A DNA stretch of 64,000 nucleotides. Origin: a virus. The stretch is taken from positions 1-64,000 of the IMG/VR virus record IMGVR_UViG_3300042311_001128. The stretch is one strand, 5' to 3'. The notes under the pieces were generated by a model. The model searched no databases. It had not been told where the DNA came from and saw only the letters and a program-made list of their open reading frames with translations. The position numbers and the translations under genes are program-made. Below are positions 34,266 through 43,309 of this stretch, piece by piece. Numbering within the stretch: the first letter of the stretch is position 1; each line of letters opens with the position of its first letter.

Positions 34266-36530
34266 ATGATTAACGTAATTCAAAGAAGTGGAGAAACTCG
34301 TTCTTTAGACATCACTAAAATTCGACGAGTAGTTGAATGGGCGTGTGAAAGGTTAGAAGTAAATCCCCTCGCTTTAGAATCAGGATTAACTTCTCGATTA
34401 CGAGATGGCATTACTACGCGAGAAATTCAAGAAAATTTAATCAATGTTGCCACACAATTGTTTTGTGTAGAAGAAACCGATTGGAAGTATGTAGCCGGAA
34501 GACTTCACATCTGGGGATTATGGAAAGATACAAGGATTAAAAGAGAATTTGGCGGCTATTTATCTCGCACGGTTTTCAGAAGATTGGAAGGAACCGACTA
34601 CGCTAAATATGTCCAGTGGCAAGTGGGTAGAGGTATTTATGATCCGAAAATCACAGAAATCTATGACGAAAACGATTTAAAGATTGCGGGGGATTGGATA
34701 TACCCAGAATACGATAAAGATTTTGACTACGCTGGTGCAATCATGCTGTCAGAAAGGTATTTGCTTGATTGTGAATTACCTCAAGAGGCTTTCCTGGCTT
34801 GCGCTTTATTGCTTGCGAGTGTAGAGGAAAACCCAGAGAATAGATTAAAAATTGCGTTTCAAATTTACTTAGCTATAGCTCAAAGAAAAATCTCTTTAGC
34901 TACTCCAATTTTAGGCAATCTAAGAACCCCTAATGGTTCCTTGAGTAGTTGCTTCATCGTAGCAATGGAAGACAATCTAGAGAGTATTTTTAGCGAGATT
35001 ACCAATACTGCTCGCATCTCAAAAAATGGCGGCGGTGTTGGGGTAAATGTAAGTAGAATCCGTGCCACTGGTAGCTGGGTAATGGGGAAAGCTAATGCTT
35101 CCGGTGGGATTATTCCTTGGATTAAATTACTCAACGATACAGCTATTGCAGTAAATCAGGGGGGAAGACGCGCCGGGGCAGTAACTGTTGGGGTTGATAT
35201 TTGGCATCTAGACGTGCCAGAATTTCTGGAAATGCAGACAGAAAACGGCGATCAAAGACGCAAAGCCTATGATGTTTTTCCTCAATTAGTTATCTCCGAT
35301 GAATTTATGCGTCGGGTAATAAATAAAGCCGAGTGGACATTAGTTGATCCTTATGAGGTTCGGGCAAAACTAGGGATAGAATTAGCAGAATTATGGGGCA
35401 AAAAATTTGAAGATGCTTACAAATTAATTGAAGATAATCTAGGGACAGAAATTACTCTCTACAAAAAAGTTAACGCTAGGGAGTTATTTAAAGATGTTAT
35501 GCGATCTCAGATTGAGACGGGTATGCCCTATCTTGCCTTTAAAGATACTATCAATCGCGCTAATCCTAATAAACATGATGGCTATATCCCAGGTGTAAAT
35601 TTGTGCTGCGAATCTTTTAGTAACGTTACGCCAAGTAAAACAGCCCATTGCTGTAATTTAGTTAGTCTTAATCTTGCTAACATTGACACTCCTACTAATT
35701 TATCAGAAATGTGTCATCTTGCTGTCAGGATGCTTGACAATACCATCGACCTCACTTGTCCCCCAATTGGCGAGGCTAAAGAACATAATGATAAATATCG
35801 AACGATTGGAGTTGGGGTTATGGGATTAGCTGATTGGTTGGCTAAACGTAAATTATCGTATAAATCTTTTGCATTTATCAACATTTTGTTTGAAAATATT
35901 AGCTATTTTTGTACTCACGCTTCAATAGAATTAGCTAAAGAACGCGGACATTATCAAGCCTTTTCTAGCAGTGAATGGGATCAAGGTAAATTATTAGGGA
36001 CTAAACCATTAGATTGGTTTAAGTCAAATTCTCCCCATAAATCTCACCATTTTTATAGATGGCAACGACTAGCTTCCGATGTACAACGCTACGGGATTAG
36101 AAACTCCCATATTACCGCTATAGCCCCCAATACCACATCATCTTTAATTCAGGGTTGTACTGCTAGTGTTTTGCCCGTCTTTAAGCGGGTATTCACAGAA
36201 AAAAATTCAAAAGGTGCTATTCCTAATTGTCCTCCTTTTATCAAAGATTCTTTTTGGTATTATCAAGAGAATCAAAATCTTGACCAAAAGATTGTCGTTC
36301 AGGCAATTGCTGAAATGCAAAAATGGATTGATACAGGGATTTCTATGGAATTGCTGTTTAACCTTAATCAAGGAGTTTATTTTCCTGACGAACCTAACCG
36401 CACACTAACAGTTAAAGAAATTTATGAAACTTTAATCTTAGCGTGGGAATCAGGATGTAAAGCAGTCTATTATGTACGAACTGTTCAAAAGGATAACTTT
36501 AAAGATAGCTGTTCTAGTTGTGCTAATTAA
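34266..36530 (+). CDS. nrdA: ribonucleotide reductase class I, alpha subunit
   Basis: The 754-aa protein has an N-terminal ATP-cone (MINVIQRSGETRSLDITKIR), active-site segment SLSSCFIVAMEDNLESIFSE, NGGGVGVNVSRIRATG, CCNLVSLNLANI, PNTTSSLIQGCTASVLPVF and C-terminal redox Cys pair (CSSC). These are the class I alpha features, including the catalytic cysteine and the tail dithiol. It reduces ribonucleotides to deoxyribonucleotides with the beta subunit at 36985. Ribosome site TAGGAGTAAATAA. Confidence 0.9.
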   Translation: MINVIQRSGETRSLDITKIRRVVEWACERLEVNPLALESGLTSRLRDGITTREIQENLINVATQLFCVEETDWKYVAGRLHIWGLWKDTRIKREFGGYLSRTVFRRLEGTDYAKYVQWQVGRGIYDPKITEIYDENDLKIAGDWIYPEYDKDFDYAGAIMLSERYLLDCELPQEAFLACALLLASVEENPENRLKIAFQIYLAIAQRKISLATPILGNLRTPNGSLSSCFIVAMEDNLESIFSEITNTARISKNGGGVGVNVSRIRATGSWVMGKANASGGIIPWIKLLNDTAIAVNQGGRRAGAVTVGVDIWHLDVPEFLEMQTENGDQRRKAYDVFPQLVISDEFMRRVINKAEWTLVDPYEVRAKLGIELAELWGKKFEDAYKLIEDNLGTEITLYKKVNARELFKDVMRSQIETGMPYLAFKDTINRANPNKHDGYIPGVNLCCESFSNVTPSKTAHCCNLVSLNLANIDTPTNLSEMCHLAVRMLDNTIDLTCPPIGEAKEHNDKYRTIGVGVMGLADWLAKRKLSYKSFAFINILFENISYFCTHASIELAKERGHYQAFSSSEWDQGKLLGTKPLDWFKSNSPHKSHHFYRWQRLASDVQRYGIRNSHITAIAPNTTSSLIQGCTASVLPVFKRVFTEKNSKGAIPNCPPFIKDSFWYYQENQNLDQKIVVQAIAEMQKWIDTGISMELLFNLNQGVYFPDEPNRTLTVKEIYETLILAWESGCKAVYYVRTVQKDNFKDSCSSCAN

Positions 36531-36574
36531 CTATAAATATTACTTCTAATGTCATTAATGTCATTTTATGTATT

Positions 36575-36682
36575 ATGAATATTGTAGTATTTACAATACT
36601 TGTACTAATTTTTGTATGATTTATTGTAGCTATTATTGTTGAAGCTCTTAAAGATTTTATCAATACTCGAAAAAATAAATAA
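36575..36682 (+). pseudogene. small membrane protein frame with in-frame TGA
   Basis: ATG AAT ATT GTA ... opens MNIVVFTILVLIFV, TGA at 36617-36619, then FIVAIIVEALKDFINTRKNK in the same frame to TAA at 36682. A Trp (TGG) in place of the stop gives one membrane helix with a basic end. It starts MNIV like the next gene and may be its decayed duplicate. Confidence 0.45.
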
Positions 36683-36687
36683 TCATT

Positions 36688-36975
36688 ATGAATATTGTAT
36701 TAGTAATTATTAACTTTTTAGCAACTATTATATTAAGTATATTTTTACTTTATACTGCTTTAATTGTCGCTGTTGTCTTGTATAGAGTGTTTTTTAGATT
36801 TAAGACTAATTTAATCTGCACAGTTAAACAATTCAAATACTATTTAACAGATGAATATAATCGGATTAGTTCTTGTAAATATTATAATCCTGAAACCCAT
36901 AAAGACTTTAATCTAAAATGTAGCGTAAATCCTTCTATTTCTTGTGTACAATGTAAAGAGTGGAAACCAAAGTAA
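36688..36975 (+). CDS. DUF6464-like protein with membrane anchor (95 aa)
   Basis: An N-terminal membrane helix (VIINFLATIILSIFLLYTAL) is followed by a Cys-containing domain (CKYYNPETHKDFNLKC then CVQCKEW) resembling the cyanobacterial DUF6464 family. It sits between the two reductase subunit genes. Function unknown. Confidence 0.5.
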   Translation: MNIVLVIINFLATIILSIFLLYTALIVAVVLYRVFFRFKTNLICTVKQFKYYLTDEYNRISSCKYYNPETHKDFNLKCSVNPSISCVQCKEWKPK

Positions 36976-36984
36976 AGTAAAACT

Positions 36985-38052
36985 ATGTCATTGATCAGTC
37001 TTAGCAATAAAATGCCCATTTCCCCGATCTTCAATCTGTCGGGAGATGATGCAATCGAAACCCGTTCGATCTGGTTTGGTAACACCACCAACTTGATGCA
37101 ATTAAATGATGTTCGCTATACTTGGGCTGTAAGTTTGTATCAACAGATGCGTGAGAATTTTTGGATTCCGCAAAAAATAGATATTACTCAAGATATAACT
37201 GACTATAATAATTTAACCCTTGACGAAAGACGTGCCTATAATGGTATTTTGTCTTATCTAACTTTTCTTGATTCTGTACAAACCTGTAATATTCCTCACT
37301 TAAAATCTTGCGTCACAGCCCCAGAGATCAGCCTTTGTATGGCAGAACAAATTTCTCAAGAAGCTATGCACAATCAAAGTTATCAATACTTGATTGAGAC
37401 TATTATTCCCTCAAACAAAAGGGCTGAAATTTATGATTTATGGCGCACCGATAAAGTTCTCAAGGATCGCTGTGAATTTATTGCTAGTTCTTATCAAAAA
37501 TATATTGACAGCCCAACACAGAGTAATTATTTTGGTTCTCTTGTCGCTAATTATATTCTAGAAGGGCTGTATTTCTATAATGGGTTCCAGTATTTTTATA
37601 ATTTAGCTTCTAGACATCTAATGGCCGGTAGTGCTGATATTTTTAGGATGATTAATCGAGATGAATTGAGTCATGTTCGTTTGTATCAAAAATTAATTGT
37701 GGAAGCATTGCAATTATTCCCAAAAGAGTCAATTAAAAAAGATATAGCAAGTTCATTTTTAGAGGCTGTCAATCAAGAAATTAATTGGTCTAACCATATT
37801 ATCGGCAATCAAATATTAGGAATTACAGAAGATAGCACTGATCAATATACAAAATATTTGGCCAATATTCGACTAAGAGCGATTGGCTTAAATCCAATTT
37901 TTACTGAGGATAAATACAAAAAGTCTCCCTATTCTCATTTAGAAAAATTCTCTGATACTCAAGGGGAAGGTCATACCAAATCAAACTTTTTTGAAGCTAC
38001 TGTTACCAGCTATGTCATGTCTTCTGGATTAAGTGGATGGGATGATATTTAA
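36985..38052 (+). CDS. nrdB: ribonucleotide reductase class I, beta subunit
   Basis: The 355-aa protein has the ferritin-like diiron layout: first ligands in FLDSVQ (Asp), QISQEAMHNQSYQYL (Glu, His and the radical Tyr position), and later NRDELSHVRLYQ (Glu, His). It generates the tyrosyl radical for NrdA. The C-terminus ends in SGLSGWDDI. It closes the plus-strand nucleotide operon. Confidence 0.9.
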   Translation: MSLISLSNKMPISPIFNLSGDDAIETRSIWFGNTTNLMQLNDVRYTWAVSLYQQMRENFWIPQKIDITQDITDYNNLTLDERRAYNGILSYLTFLDSVQTCNIPHLKSCVTAPEISLCMAEQISQEAMHNQSYQYLIETIIPSNKRAEIYDLWRTDKVLKDRCEFIASSYQKYIDSPTQSNYFGSLVANYILEGLYFYNGFQYFYNLASRHLMAGSADIFRMINRDELSHVRLYQKLIVEALQLFPKESIKKDIASSFLEAVNQEINWSNHIIGNQILGITEDSTDQYTKYLANIRLRAIGLNPIFTEDKYKKSPYSHLEKFSDTQGEGHTKSNFFEATVTSYVMSSGLSGWDDI

Positions 38053-38170
38053 GCATCAGAGACAAGCGGCGATCGATTTTTAAAAGGGTGGTTTGTTGGC
38101 AAAAGAGACTGCAAATCACGTAGATGCTTCCAAGCAAGATAGCCTTTAATGGCATCAAGTGCGTTGTAGG
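38049..38170 (-). pseudogene. decayed coding remnant, possibly transposase C-terminus
   Basis: On the minus strand a short frame reads AYNALDAIKGYLAWKHLRDL...PTNHPFKNRSPLVSDA and stops at nrdB's own stop. Upstream on that strand coding-like peptide (MPKISKIDG) continues only after a frame change. The end resembles insertion-sequence transposase tails. The whole 38053-38307 interval holds no intact gene. Confidence 0.3.
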
Positions 38171-38307
38171 CAATCCATCAATCTTTGAAATTTTTGGCAT
38201 CCGATTACCTGACTTGATTTCCTTGATGGTGAGGGATAGAGTCGGGAAATCAGTGGCAAAATGCGGCACGCAACCCTGTCAATCAATCTTGCAAAAGCTT
38301 AAATAAT

Positions 38308-38520
38308 TTAGCTGTATTGATAAATTCCATTATTTTTTATTGCCGGATTCGACTGCTGATAAATTCCATTGATTTTAATGAAAGGTACTGCAAGTTGATA
38401 AGCTCCATTGACCTTAACGTAACTTTGAGTAAATTGAATTAAATCAATAATGGGAATTTGTCCAATTTCTATTGTTGCGGAATCAAATAAACGCCGTGAA
38501 GCCATACGATTACTCCCCAA
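38308..38520 (-). CDS. small protein with repeated NGIYQ motif (70 aa)
   Basis: The C-terminal half repeats the unit VNGAYQLAVPFIK, INGIYQQSNPAIK, NNGIYQYS, a short beta repeat suited to a fibre tip. It overlaps the preceding fibre gene and is last in the minus-strand tail cluster. Function unknown. Confidence 0.5.
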   Translation of the reverse strand: MGSNRMASRRLFDSATIEIGQIPIIDLIQFTQSYVKVNGAYQLAVPFIKINGIYQQSNPAIKNNGIYQYS

Positions 38521-39313
38521 AAAAAAGAGAACCTGAAACAGACTGAGTGCCTGTCCCTGGACATAAAAAAACAGACAAACAAGCGTCTGGAAAGATTTTG
38601 CAAAGGCTTCCAGTAAATCCCCCAGTACTTACAGCGTCAATCGGCTGACTGAATGACACCGACATCATAGCCAAAGGCTTAAATAATGCCACCCCAAAAT
38701 TACCAGCCGTGCCAGTGCTGGCTGATAAAGTTACCGACTTCACTTCCCGCACACCAGTATCTCCAGGAGCAAGAGGTATCAAATGTATTCTACCCGGGCT
38801 TCGATCAGATCCCCCAGTAGAGGAAGGGAAAGATATCGGAGGGCTAATTCGCTCTGATATATTATTTTGATTGATATAATTAATCGAAGATGTAGAAACT
38901 ATGCCTCCTGTAATTGCCCAAATAATTAAACCAGCAAATACCCCTTCCCCATTTGCATATCTTGTTAGGGGTGCTGATGGCAAATTTGTAGTTTGCTCTG
39001 TGGTCAAAACCGCATTTAGCCCGCCAGAAATATTAAGCAAATCTACCAGGATCAAAGTGTGTGTTCCTGGAGAATTAAATTGGCCTCCCAGCAACAACAA
39101 CTCACTTGTGCCTAATAAATTATTATTTATCCCATGCAGGCTGGTATTATCTAGCGCAATACTTGAAGAAGGGATAGAAGCCGCAGTAGGAAAAAATCTG
39201 GAAATTAATATTAATCTAGCAGGTGTGAACTGCGTTGTTATATTAGCTTGAAAATTTTCTGCATTTTGCAGAGAGATTTGGCTAAGATAATCTTGATAAT
39301 TATTAATAGGCAT
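38510..39313 (-). CDS. phage tail/structural protein, paralogue of the next (267 aa)
   Basis: ATG 39313 is chosen because the longer frame overlaps the neighbouring gene. It shares with the adjacent gene the C-terminal segment LSASTGTAGNFGVALFKPL and a following ACLSVFLCPG, and 35+ identical bases around 38697/39507. Beta-rich, Ser/Thr-rich. Likely a decoration or fibre protein expanded by duplication. Confidence 0.55.
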   Translation of the reverse strand: MPINNYQDYLSQISLQNAENFQANITTQFTPARLILISRFFPTAASIPSSSIALDNTSLHGINNNLLGTSELLLLGGQFNSPGTHTLILVDLLNISGGLNAVLTTEQTTNLPSAPLTRYANGEGVFAGLIIWAITGGIVSTSSINYINQNNISERISPPISFPSSTGGSDRSPGRIHLIPLAPGDTGVREVKSVTLSASTGTAGNFGVALFKPLAMMSVSFSQPIDAVSTGGFTGSLCKIFPDACLSVFLCPGTGTQSVSGSLFFGE

Positions 39314-39315
39314 TT

Positions 39316-40155
39316 TTATTTCTCCACAAAAGCCAAGCATCCAAAAATTTCTGGGGCAGTTGCCCCTCCCGATCGAAGCATATAAGAAAGACAGGCATTC
39401 GGGTGGATCGCCGGGATACCTGGCAACCCCGTCGTGTAATCGCGCCAACCCATCACCCCTGCTAAAGGTATAGACTGCCAAGATATCGGCATCGCAAGGG
39501 TGATGCCAAAATTACCAGCCGTGCCAGTGCTGGCTGATAAAGCAATTTTTTCAATTGCTCTGATTCCGGTATCCCCTGAAGCTAAAGGAATTCTTTGTGC
39601 GCGAGTCGCTTCTCGAAATCCAGTTCCTCCGATATTAATGGATGATACTTTTCCTGGTACACCTGCTTGATTGGTGTAGGTCATAGTCAAGTTGGCGCTG
39701 GTTGCGCCAACTTGACTATAGATTTCGTAAAAAGCAATATTTCCAAGTCCATTCGTATTTCGCGTCAGAGCGGTAGAACCTTGAATCGGCTGATCCGTGG
39801 TTATTGCAGCGCTCAATCCTCCTATATGAAACAAGCGATCATACAGAAGATAAATTCCAGGAACAGTAGAGGTAATTCCATCCTGAATTAAAAATTTTTC
39901 CTGCGAGTTGCTAGGAGCAAGAAAAGGCATCGACCCAATCATCGATCGGACTGGAATTTCGGCAATTGTAGGAATAGCCCCACCACTCGGAAGTCCGTCG
40001 TATTGCCACAAAGAATGATCCCTCCCGACGACCAGTGCCGCAGCACTAGCTCCCCCGATTCGTGGAACTTTATGGAAAAAAAGATTATCGGGATTGCCAT
40101 TGTTGCCCCCCGATTGCCTATTAATTAAATCTGATAACCCACTTAAAGCGGCCAT
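39316..40155 (-). CDS. phage tail/structural protein (279 aa)
   Basis: Paralogue of the gene after it, with LSASTGTAGNFGITLAMPI and ACLSYMLRSGG at the C-terminus. N-terminal helix (LSGLSDLINRQSGG) then a beta-rich body with TRNTNGLGNIAFYEI. It belongs to the minus-strand tail-fibre cluster. Function inferred from context. Confidence 0.55.
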   Translation of the reverse strand: MAALSGLSDLINRQSGGNNGNPDNLFFHKVPRIGGASAAALVVGRDHSLWQYDGLPSGGAIPTIAEIPVRSMIGSMPFLAPSNSQEKFLIQDGITSTVPGIYLLYDRLFHIGGLSAAITTDQPIQGSTALTRNTNGLGNIAFYEIYSQVGATSANLTMTYTNQAGVPGKVSSINIGGTGFREATRAQRIPLASGDTGIRAIEKIALSASTGTAGNFGITLAMPISWQSIPLAGVMGWRDYTTGLPGIPAIHPNACLSYMLRSGGATAPEIFGCLAFVEK

Positions 40156-40358
40156 AATTCTCTCGCAGATACAAACTCGTGAACTTCGACTATAAAAGTT
40201 GATAAATTCAAGAAATTAACTGGACTGGCTACGATTAGCCTTGAATCTAGTAAAAATTGAGGCAAAATCTCAACACCTTCATCTTTATACCATTTGCAAT
40301 GCCAGTCGCCCGCATCGGACTGAAAAGTGTAAGATTCTATTGTTTCTATGATTTTCAT
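40143..40358 (-). CDS. hypothetical protein (71 aa)
   Basis: It overlaps its downstream neighbour by 13 bases. Sequence IIETIESYTFQSDAGDWHCKW ... LSTFIVEVHEF is alpha/beta. No family recognised. Possibly a small chaperone of the fibre genes. Confidence 0.5.
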   Translation of the reverse strand: MKIIETIESYTFQSDAGDWHCKWYKDEGVEILPQFLLDSRLIVASPVNFLNLSTFIVEVHEFVSARELWPL

Positions 40359-40379
40359 AATTTTATCGAAGGGATTAAG

Positions 40380-40568
40380 TTAGGTGGAAATTTGAAAATA
40401 CAGGGATCCGTCCGGATATCCATCGCTATTATTAGGAGCCGCAGTTCCGTAGGTAATAATTGGAATGGTTGGTTTCCCGGAAATATTAGCCCAAGTCATG
40501 TAATTTGATACCCATCGGGATGTGGCAATGCTATCTAAGGTGTCAATTGGTCCGAGATACTCTTTCAT
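40380..40568 (-). CDS. small fibre-tip-like protein (62 aa)
   Basis: It contains TWANISGKPTIP and ends GTAAPNNSDGYPDGSLYFQ, sequences typical of phage fibre ends ('W..i..KP' and 'pdGslyf'). It may be a separate chain or the C-terminal module of a split fibre. Confidence 0.5.
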   Translation of the reverse strand: MKEYLGPIDTLDSIATSRWVSNYMTWANISGKPTIPIITYGTAAPNNSDGYPDGSLYFQIST

Positions 40569-40571
40569 GCA

Positions 40572-41381
40572 CTAAGCTAATAATTTGGCTACAAAACCAT
40601 TTACGGGGGGTACTGCTGTAGAAGCAAAGGTTAAGCGAATCGAAGTATTACTCAATCGCTCCGTAAAAACTCCTACAGTATCTCTATTACCGCTATTGCG
40701 AATTATTTCTACGCTGGGATTAGTATCAGTCAGGATATGTGTGATCACAAAGACTGTATTAGTTCCATCTCCAAAAGGATTAGTAGTTACTGATCGCCGT
40801 CTGCCAGACCAACTAGCAAGCAAAGAAGGGGTGACATATTTGGCTGTATCTGCCCCCGCTTCTAGTTCGGCTAAAGTAGCCCTCTGTACTTTACCTGCTG
40901 TAGTTTCACTTGCGTCGGGAACACCCGACCCGTGAACTTGCCAGATTACAGGGGACGTTCCGAGTGTTACAGATTGAGTAATCTGCCTGTAAGTCACGCC
41001 CTCATCATTATTCCCGCTACCAGAGGCAACAGTTACAATCGCGTTTCTGAGTTCGGCTCCTGTACTAGCGTCAGCAGTGCGGGTAGCTGGAACAGAAGCT
41101 CCGTTCCAGTTGTATAGTCCATTCTCTGTATTATTAGTTTGATTTGCGGCAATAAAGCGAGAGTTGGCTAGAGTCATTGTGACCCCACCAATTACCGACC
41201 CAGGGGCATTTAAATTGATATTTGATGGGGCAGAAGCGAATACGGCATCTTTGTAGTCAAATCCTTCTAGAAGGGCATTTACAGTACCAAAATTAACCAA
41301 ATCGCTAGGATTTTCTGGAGCAACAGAAGCTCGAATTTTTCCTTTAAATTCAGCGTCAGACCAAAATTCGATGAATGTCAT
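40572..41381 (-). CDS. tail fibre protein (269 aa)
   Basis: VKGKIRASVAPENP-like N-terminal (residues 12-25 KFKGKIRASVAPENPSDLVN), then ASAPSNINLNAPG...TMTLANSRFIAANQT with NGLYNWNGAS, as in phage fibres, ETTAGKVQRATLAELEAG ... YVTPSLL (the widespread 'a.eaeaG.....yvTP..l' fibre signature), and a beta-rich end. A host-recognition fibre. Confidence 0.7.
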   Translation of the reverse strand: MTFIEFWSDAEFKGKIRASVAPENPSDLVNFGTVNALLEGFDYKDAVFASAPSNINLNAPGSVIGGVTMTLANSRFIAANQTNNTENGLYNWNGASVPATRTADASTGAELRNAIVTVASGSGNNDEGVTYRQITQSVTLGTSPVIWQVHGSGVPDASETTAGKVQRATLAELEAGADTAKYVTPSLLASWSGRRRSVTTNPFGDGTNTVFVITHILTDTNPSVEIIRNSGNRDTVGVFTERLSNTSIRLTFASTAVPPVNGFVAKLLA

Positions 41382-41386
41382 GGTTT

Positions 41387-41830
41387 TTACCTCGATAAAA
41401 TTGCATAACCACTAAAGGGACTACTAAAAATAATTTGAGTAGTATTTAAAGAAAGGTTTTGTACAAAAGCTTCTATTTTTACTCCTCCTGAACTAAAAAC
41501 TTGAGTTTGTGGCTCAAAGCCTAAATTATGAATAATTGTCCAGATTGCAGACGCAGGCGATTGAGTATGCTTGTAAAAAGCACCCCCCTCTCCCGGTAGT
41601 CCAGGAGAACCCCGAACATCAACAGCAGAGCTAATTGAAGAAACTGGTCCAGACGGTCCAATATAACCACCCGTTGCTGGAGGAGTACCCGAACCTCCTA
41701 CCCAATTAACTATTTGAAAAACCCGTCGATTACCATCAGCAACTAAGGATAAAACAGGCGACCATCCAGCACCTCCAAGAGTAGCCGAAACAATTACTTG
41801 CCTAGAACTTCCAGTTATCTCAATTGGCAT
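41387..41830 (-). CDS. tail fibre/receptor-binding-like protein (147 aa)
   Basis: It has a short collagen-like Gly/Pro stretch (GSPGLPGEGG) and a C-terminal module ASAIWTIIHNLGFEPQTQVF, a well-known fibre-tip fold ('hnLgf.p...v.ss.G..i.a'). It starts at the stop of the upstream gene. Probably a fibre attachment or tip subunit. Confidence 0.6.
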   Translation of the reverse strand: MPIEITGSSRQVIVSATLGGAGWSPVLSLVADGNRRVFQIVNWVGGSGTPPATGGYIGPSGPVSSISSAVDVRGSPGLPGEGGAFYKHTQSPASAIWTIIHNLGFEPQTQVFSSGGVKIEAFVQNLSLNTTQIIFSSPFSGYAILSR

Positions 41831-42309
41831 CAGACTTGCCCCCTAACAACTACGGGAATTAAATCTAGTCCTAAAGGTTCAATGACGAGCCGATTAGCAA
41901 TAGTTTTGGAGGCTTCCAAGTCAGCTTGCCAGTAATCTCTTCCTGCTTTTGGTTGTGCGATTTCTTTAAAAGCAATAGGAGTAACTTCCATTTCATCCGT
42001 AACATTGCTGTCAACGATTAGACGAAAATAAGTATAATCTTGATATTCAATTAGATCTTCTCCATCTTCATTAGAAGGTAAAATAAAATCCCCAAACTGC
42101 AATTCATCAACTCGCCCGACTGCCATGCGATCTTCACCGAATTGCTTTGCTACATAAAAGTTAATATCCCATGTAGTAAAATCCCCTTGAACAAAAAACT
42201 CTTCATCCCAAGTCGATCCTTTTTTAATCTCAATAACAATTTCACTGGCAATCGTAGGATACGACTGCCCTTTAAGAAAATAGTTACCAGTAAGGACTTT
42301 TTGAGCCAT
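41830..42309 (-). CDS. baseplate/fibre-associated protein (159 aa)
   Basis: First gene of the minus-strand fibre cluster. Beta-rich (EIVIEIKKGSTWDEEFFVQG then TWDINFYVAKQFG), reminiscent of BppU-type baseplate proteins. Family call is tentative. Confidence 0.5.
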   Translation of the reverse strand: MAQKVLTGNYFLKGQSYPTIASEIVIEIKKGSTWDEEFFVQGDFTTWDINFYVAKQFGEDRMAVGRVDELQFGDFILPSNEDGEDLIEYQDYTYFRLIVDSNVTDEMEVTPIAFKEIAQPKAGRDYWQADLEASKTIANRLVIEPLGLDLIPVVVRGQV

Positions 42310-42395
42310 CGATGAGGTGCATACTGTTTCTTGTACTATTATATCTTGAATTTTCTTTTTTGAGATATAATTAAAAGGAAAACATATTTACACCG

Positions 42396-42436
42396 CCGCG
42401 CTCTTTTATACCACCCGGGAGTGCGGTTATTTTTTT
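42396..42436 (+). terminator. hairpin + T-run (plus strand)
   Basis: CCGCGCTC pairs with GAGTGCGG across 15 bases, then TTATTTTTTT. A TATAAT at ~42365 precedes it by 30 bases, so a short transcript could start and end here. Confidence 0.55.
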
Positions 42437-42439
42437 GTC

Positions 42440-42523
42440 TTGACAATTTTGTTAAGACTGTGATAGATTTTTTTTAAAAGATTGACATGGGTAGCCGCTC
42501 TCTCGTAGGGCGGTATTTTTTTA
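42440..42523 (+). ncRNA. candidate short RNA: promoter plus terminator within 85 bp
   Basis: TTGACA (42440-42445) and TAGATT (42464) are followed after ~25 bases by CCGCTC-TCTCGTA-GGGCGG and TATTTTTTT. There is no ORF. It would encode a ~45-base RNA antisense to nothing known. A similar hairpin ends the preceding 60 bases. Confidence 0.4.
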
Positions 42524-42587
42524 TTTATTTGTACTATATATACTATATATACTACAGATACTACAGAGCGATTGTTCTTTTGTAATT

Positions 42588-42666
42588 GATTGTAGATAAG
42601 GTTATTAACAATCAGAACCTATACAGGGTATAGGCTTTAGACTTTGTAGATATTGTCGATGCTTTA
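42588..42666 (-). repeat. palindromic module, copy B
   Basis: Palindromic box at 42588-42613 (GATTGTAGATAAGG / TTATTAACAATC), a CCTATAC...GTATAGG centre and the AGACTTTGTAGATATTGT box, in reverse orientation to copy A. Confidence 0.75.
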
Positions 42667-42826
42667 TAGAGAAAAAAGAAAGAGAAAAAAAGATGCACAG
42701 CAAAGTCAGCAATAAAAAGTCATTAAATGCAAAACCGACTCTATTGACAAAATGCCGTATTTTCGGTTAATCAGAGAATTTTAAAAGCGAGAAGTGCTTT
42801 ATCTCTAATTTGTTCTTTTTGTGTTT

Positions 42827-42908
42827 GATTGTAAATAACCTTATTTACAATCAAAACTTTTGCGCTGCCTAGGTTTCAGACTTTGTAGATATTGTTGATG
42901 CTCTATAG
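42827..42908 (-). repeat. palindromic module, copy C
   Basis: Box 2 is a perfect palindrome here (GATTGTAAATAA-CC-TTATTTACAATC, 42827-42852 with central CC/GG), followed by CAGACTTTGTAGATATTGTTGATG and TCTATAGAGAG. Confidence 0.75.
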
Positions 42909-42997
42909 AGAGAAAAAAGATAAAGAAACCAAACAAGGTCAGCAATAAGAAAACACCAGGCTCAACAGTAAAACAAAAAAAATACACACGGGGTAAT

Positions 42998-43114
42998 TAT
43001 TAACAATATCTACAAAGAAGTAAAAAAAAGATGAAAGCTATATATATCAACACTTTCATCTTTTCTATCTTTGTAAATACCCTTATTTACAATCTATTTA
43101 CAAACTAACAATCT
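42998..43114 (+). repeat. palindromic module, copy D
   Basis: TTAACAATATCTACAAAG, a GATGAAAG...CTTTCATC stem around TATATATATC, and box 2 (TTGTAAATA-CCC-TTATTTACAATC at 43071-43094), then GTCAGCAATAAAA. Confidence 0.75.
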
Positions 43115-43167
43115 AATTAATCGGGGTCAGCAATAAAAACATAAAAAATCCTGACACGGGAATAAGG

Positions 43168-43255
43168 CTAACAATATAAACAAAGTCTGAAATCTATATA
43201 TATCAAGGGTTCCATTGTTAATAAGAGTATCTACAATCTATCAACAATCTAACAA
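43168..43255 (+). repeat. palindromic module, copy E
   Basis: CTAACAATATAAACAAAGTC, TATATATATCAAGG, then box 2 ATTGTTAATA-AGAG-TATCTACAATC (43213-43238) and TATCAACAATCTAACAA. Confidence 0.75.
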
Positions 43256-43309
43256 CCAGCCAATCTCCGAACATTACCCACTAATCTCCGAGCATTAGAC
43301 AACAAAAAA

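Noticed and set aside
38901-39251. Plus-strand frames within the fibre cluster (38901-39251, 39667-39891, 40585-40935)
   Set aside because: They are mirror frames of minus-strand genes with fibre motifs and lack ribosome sites.
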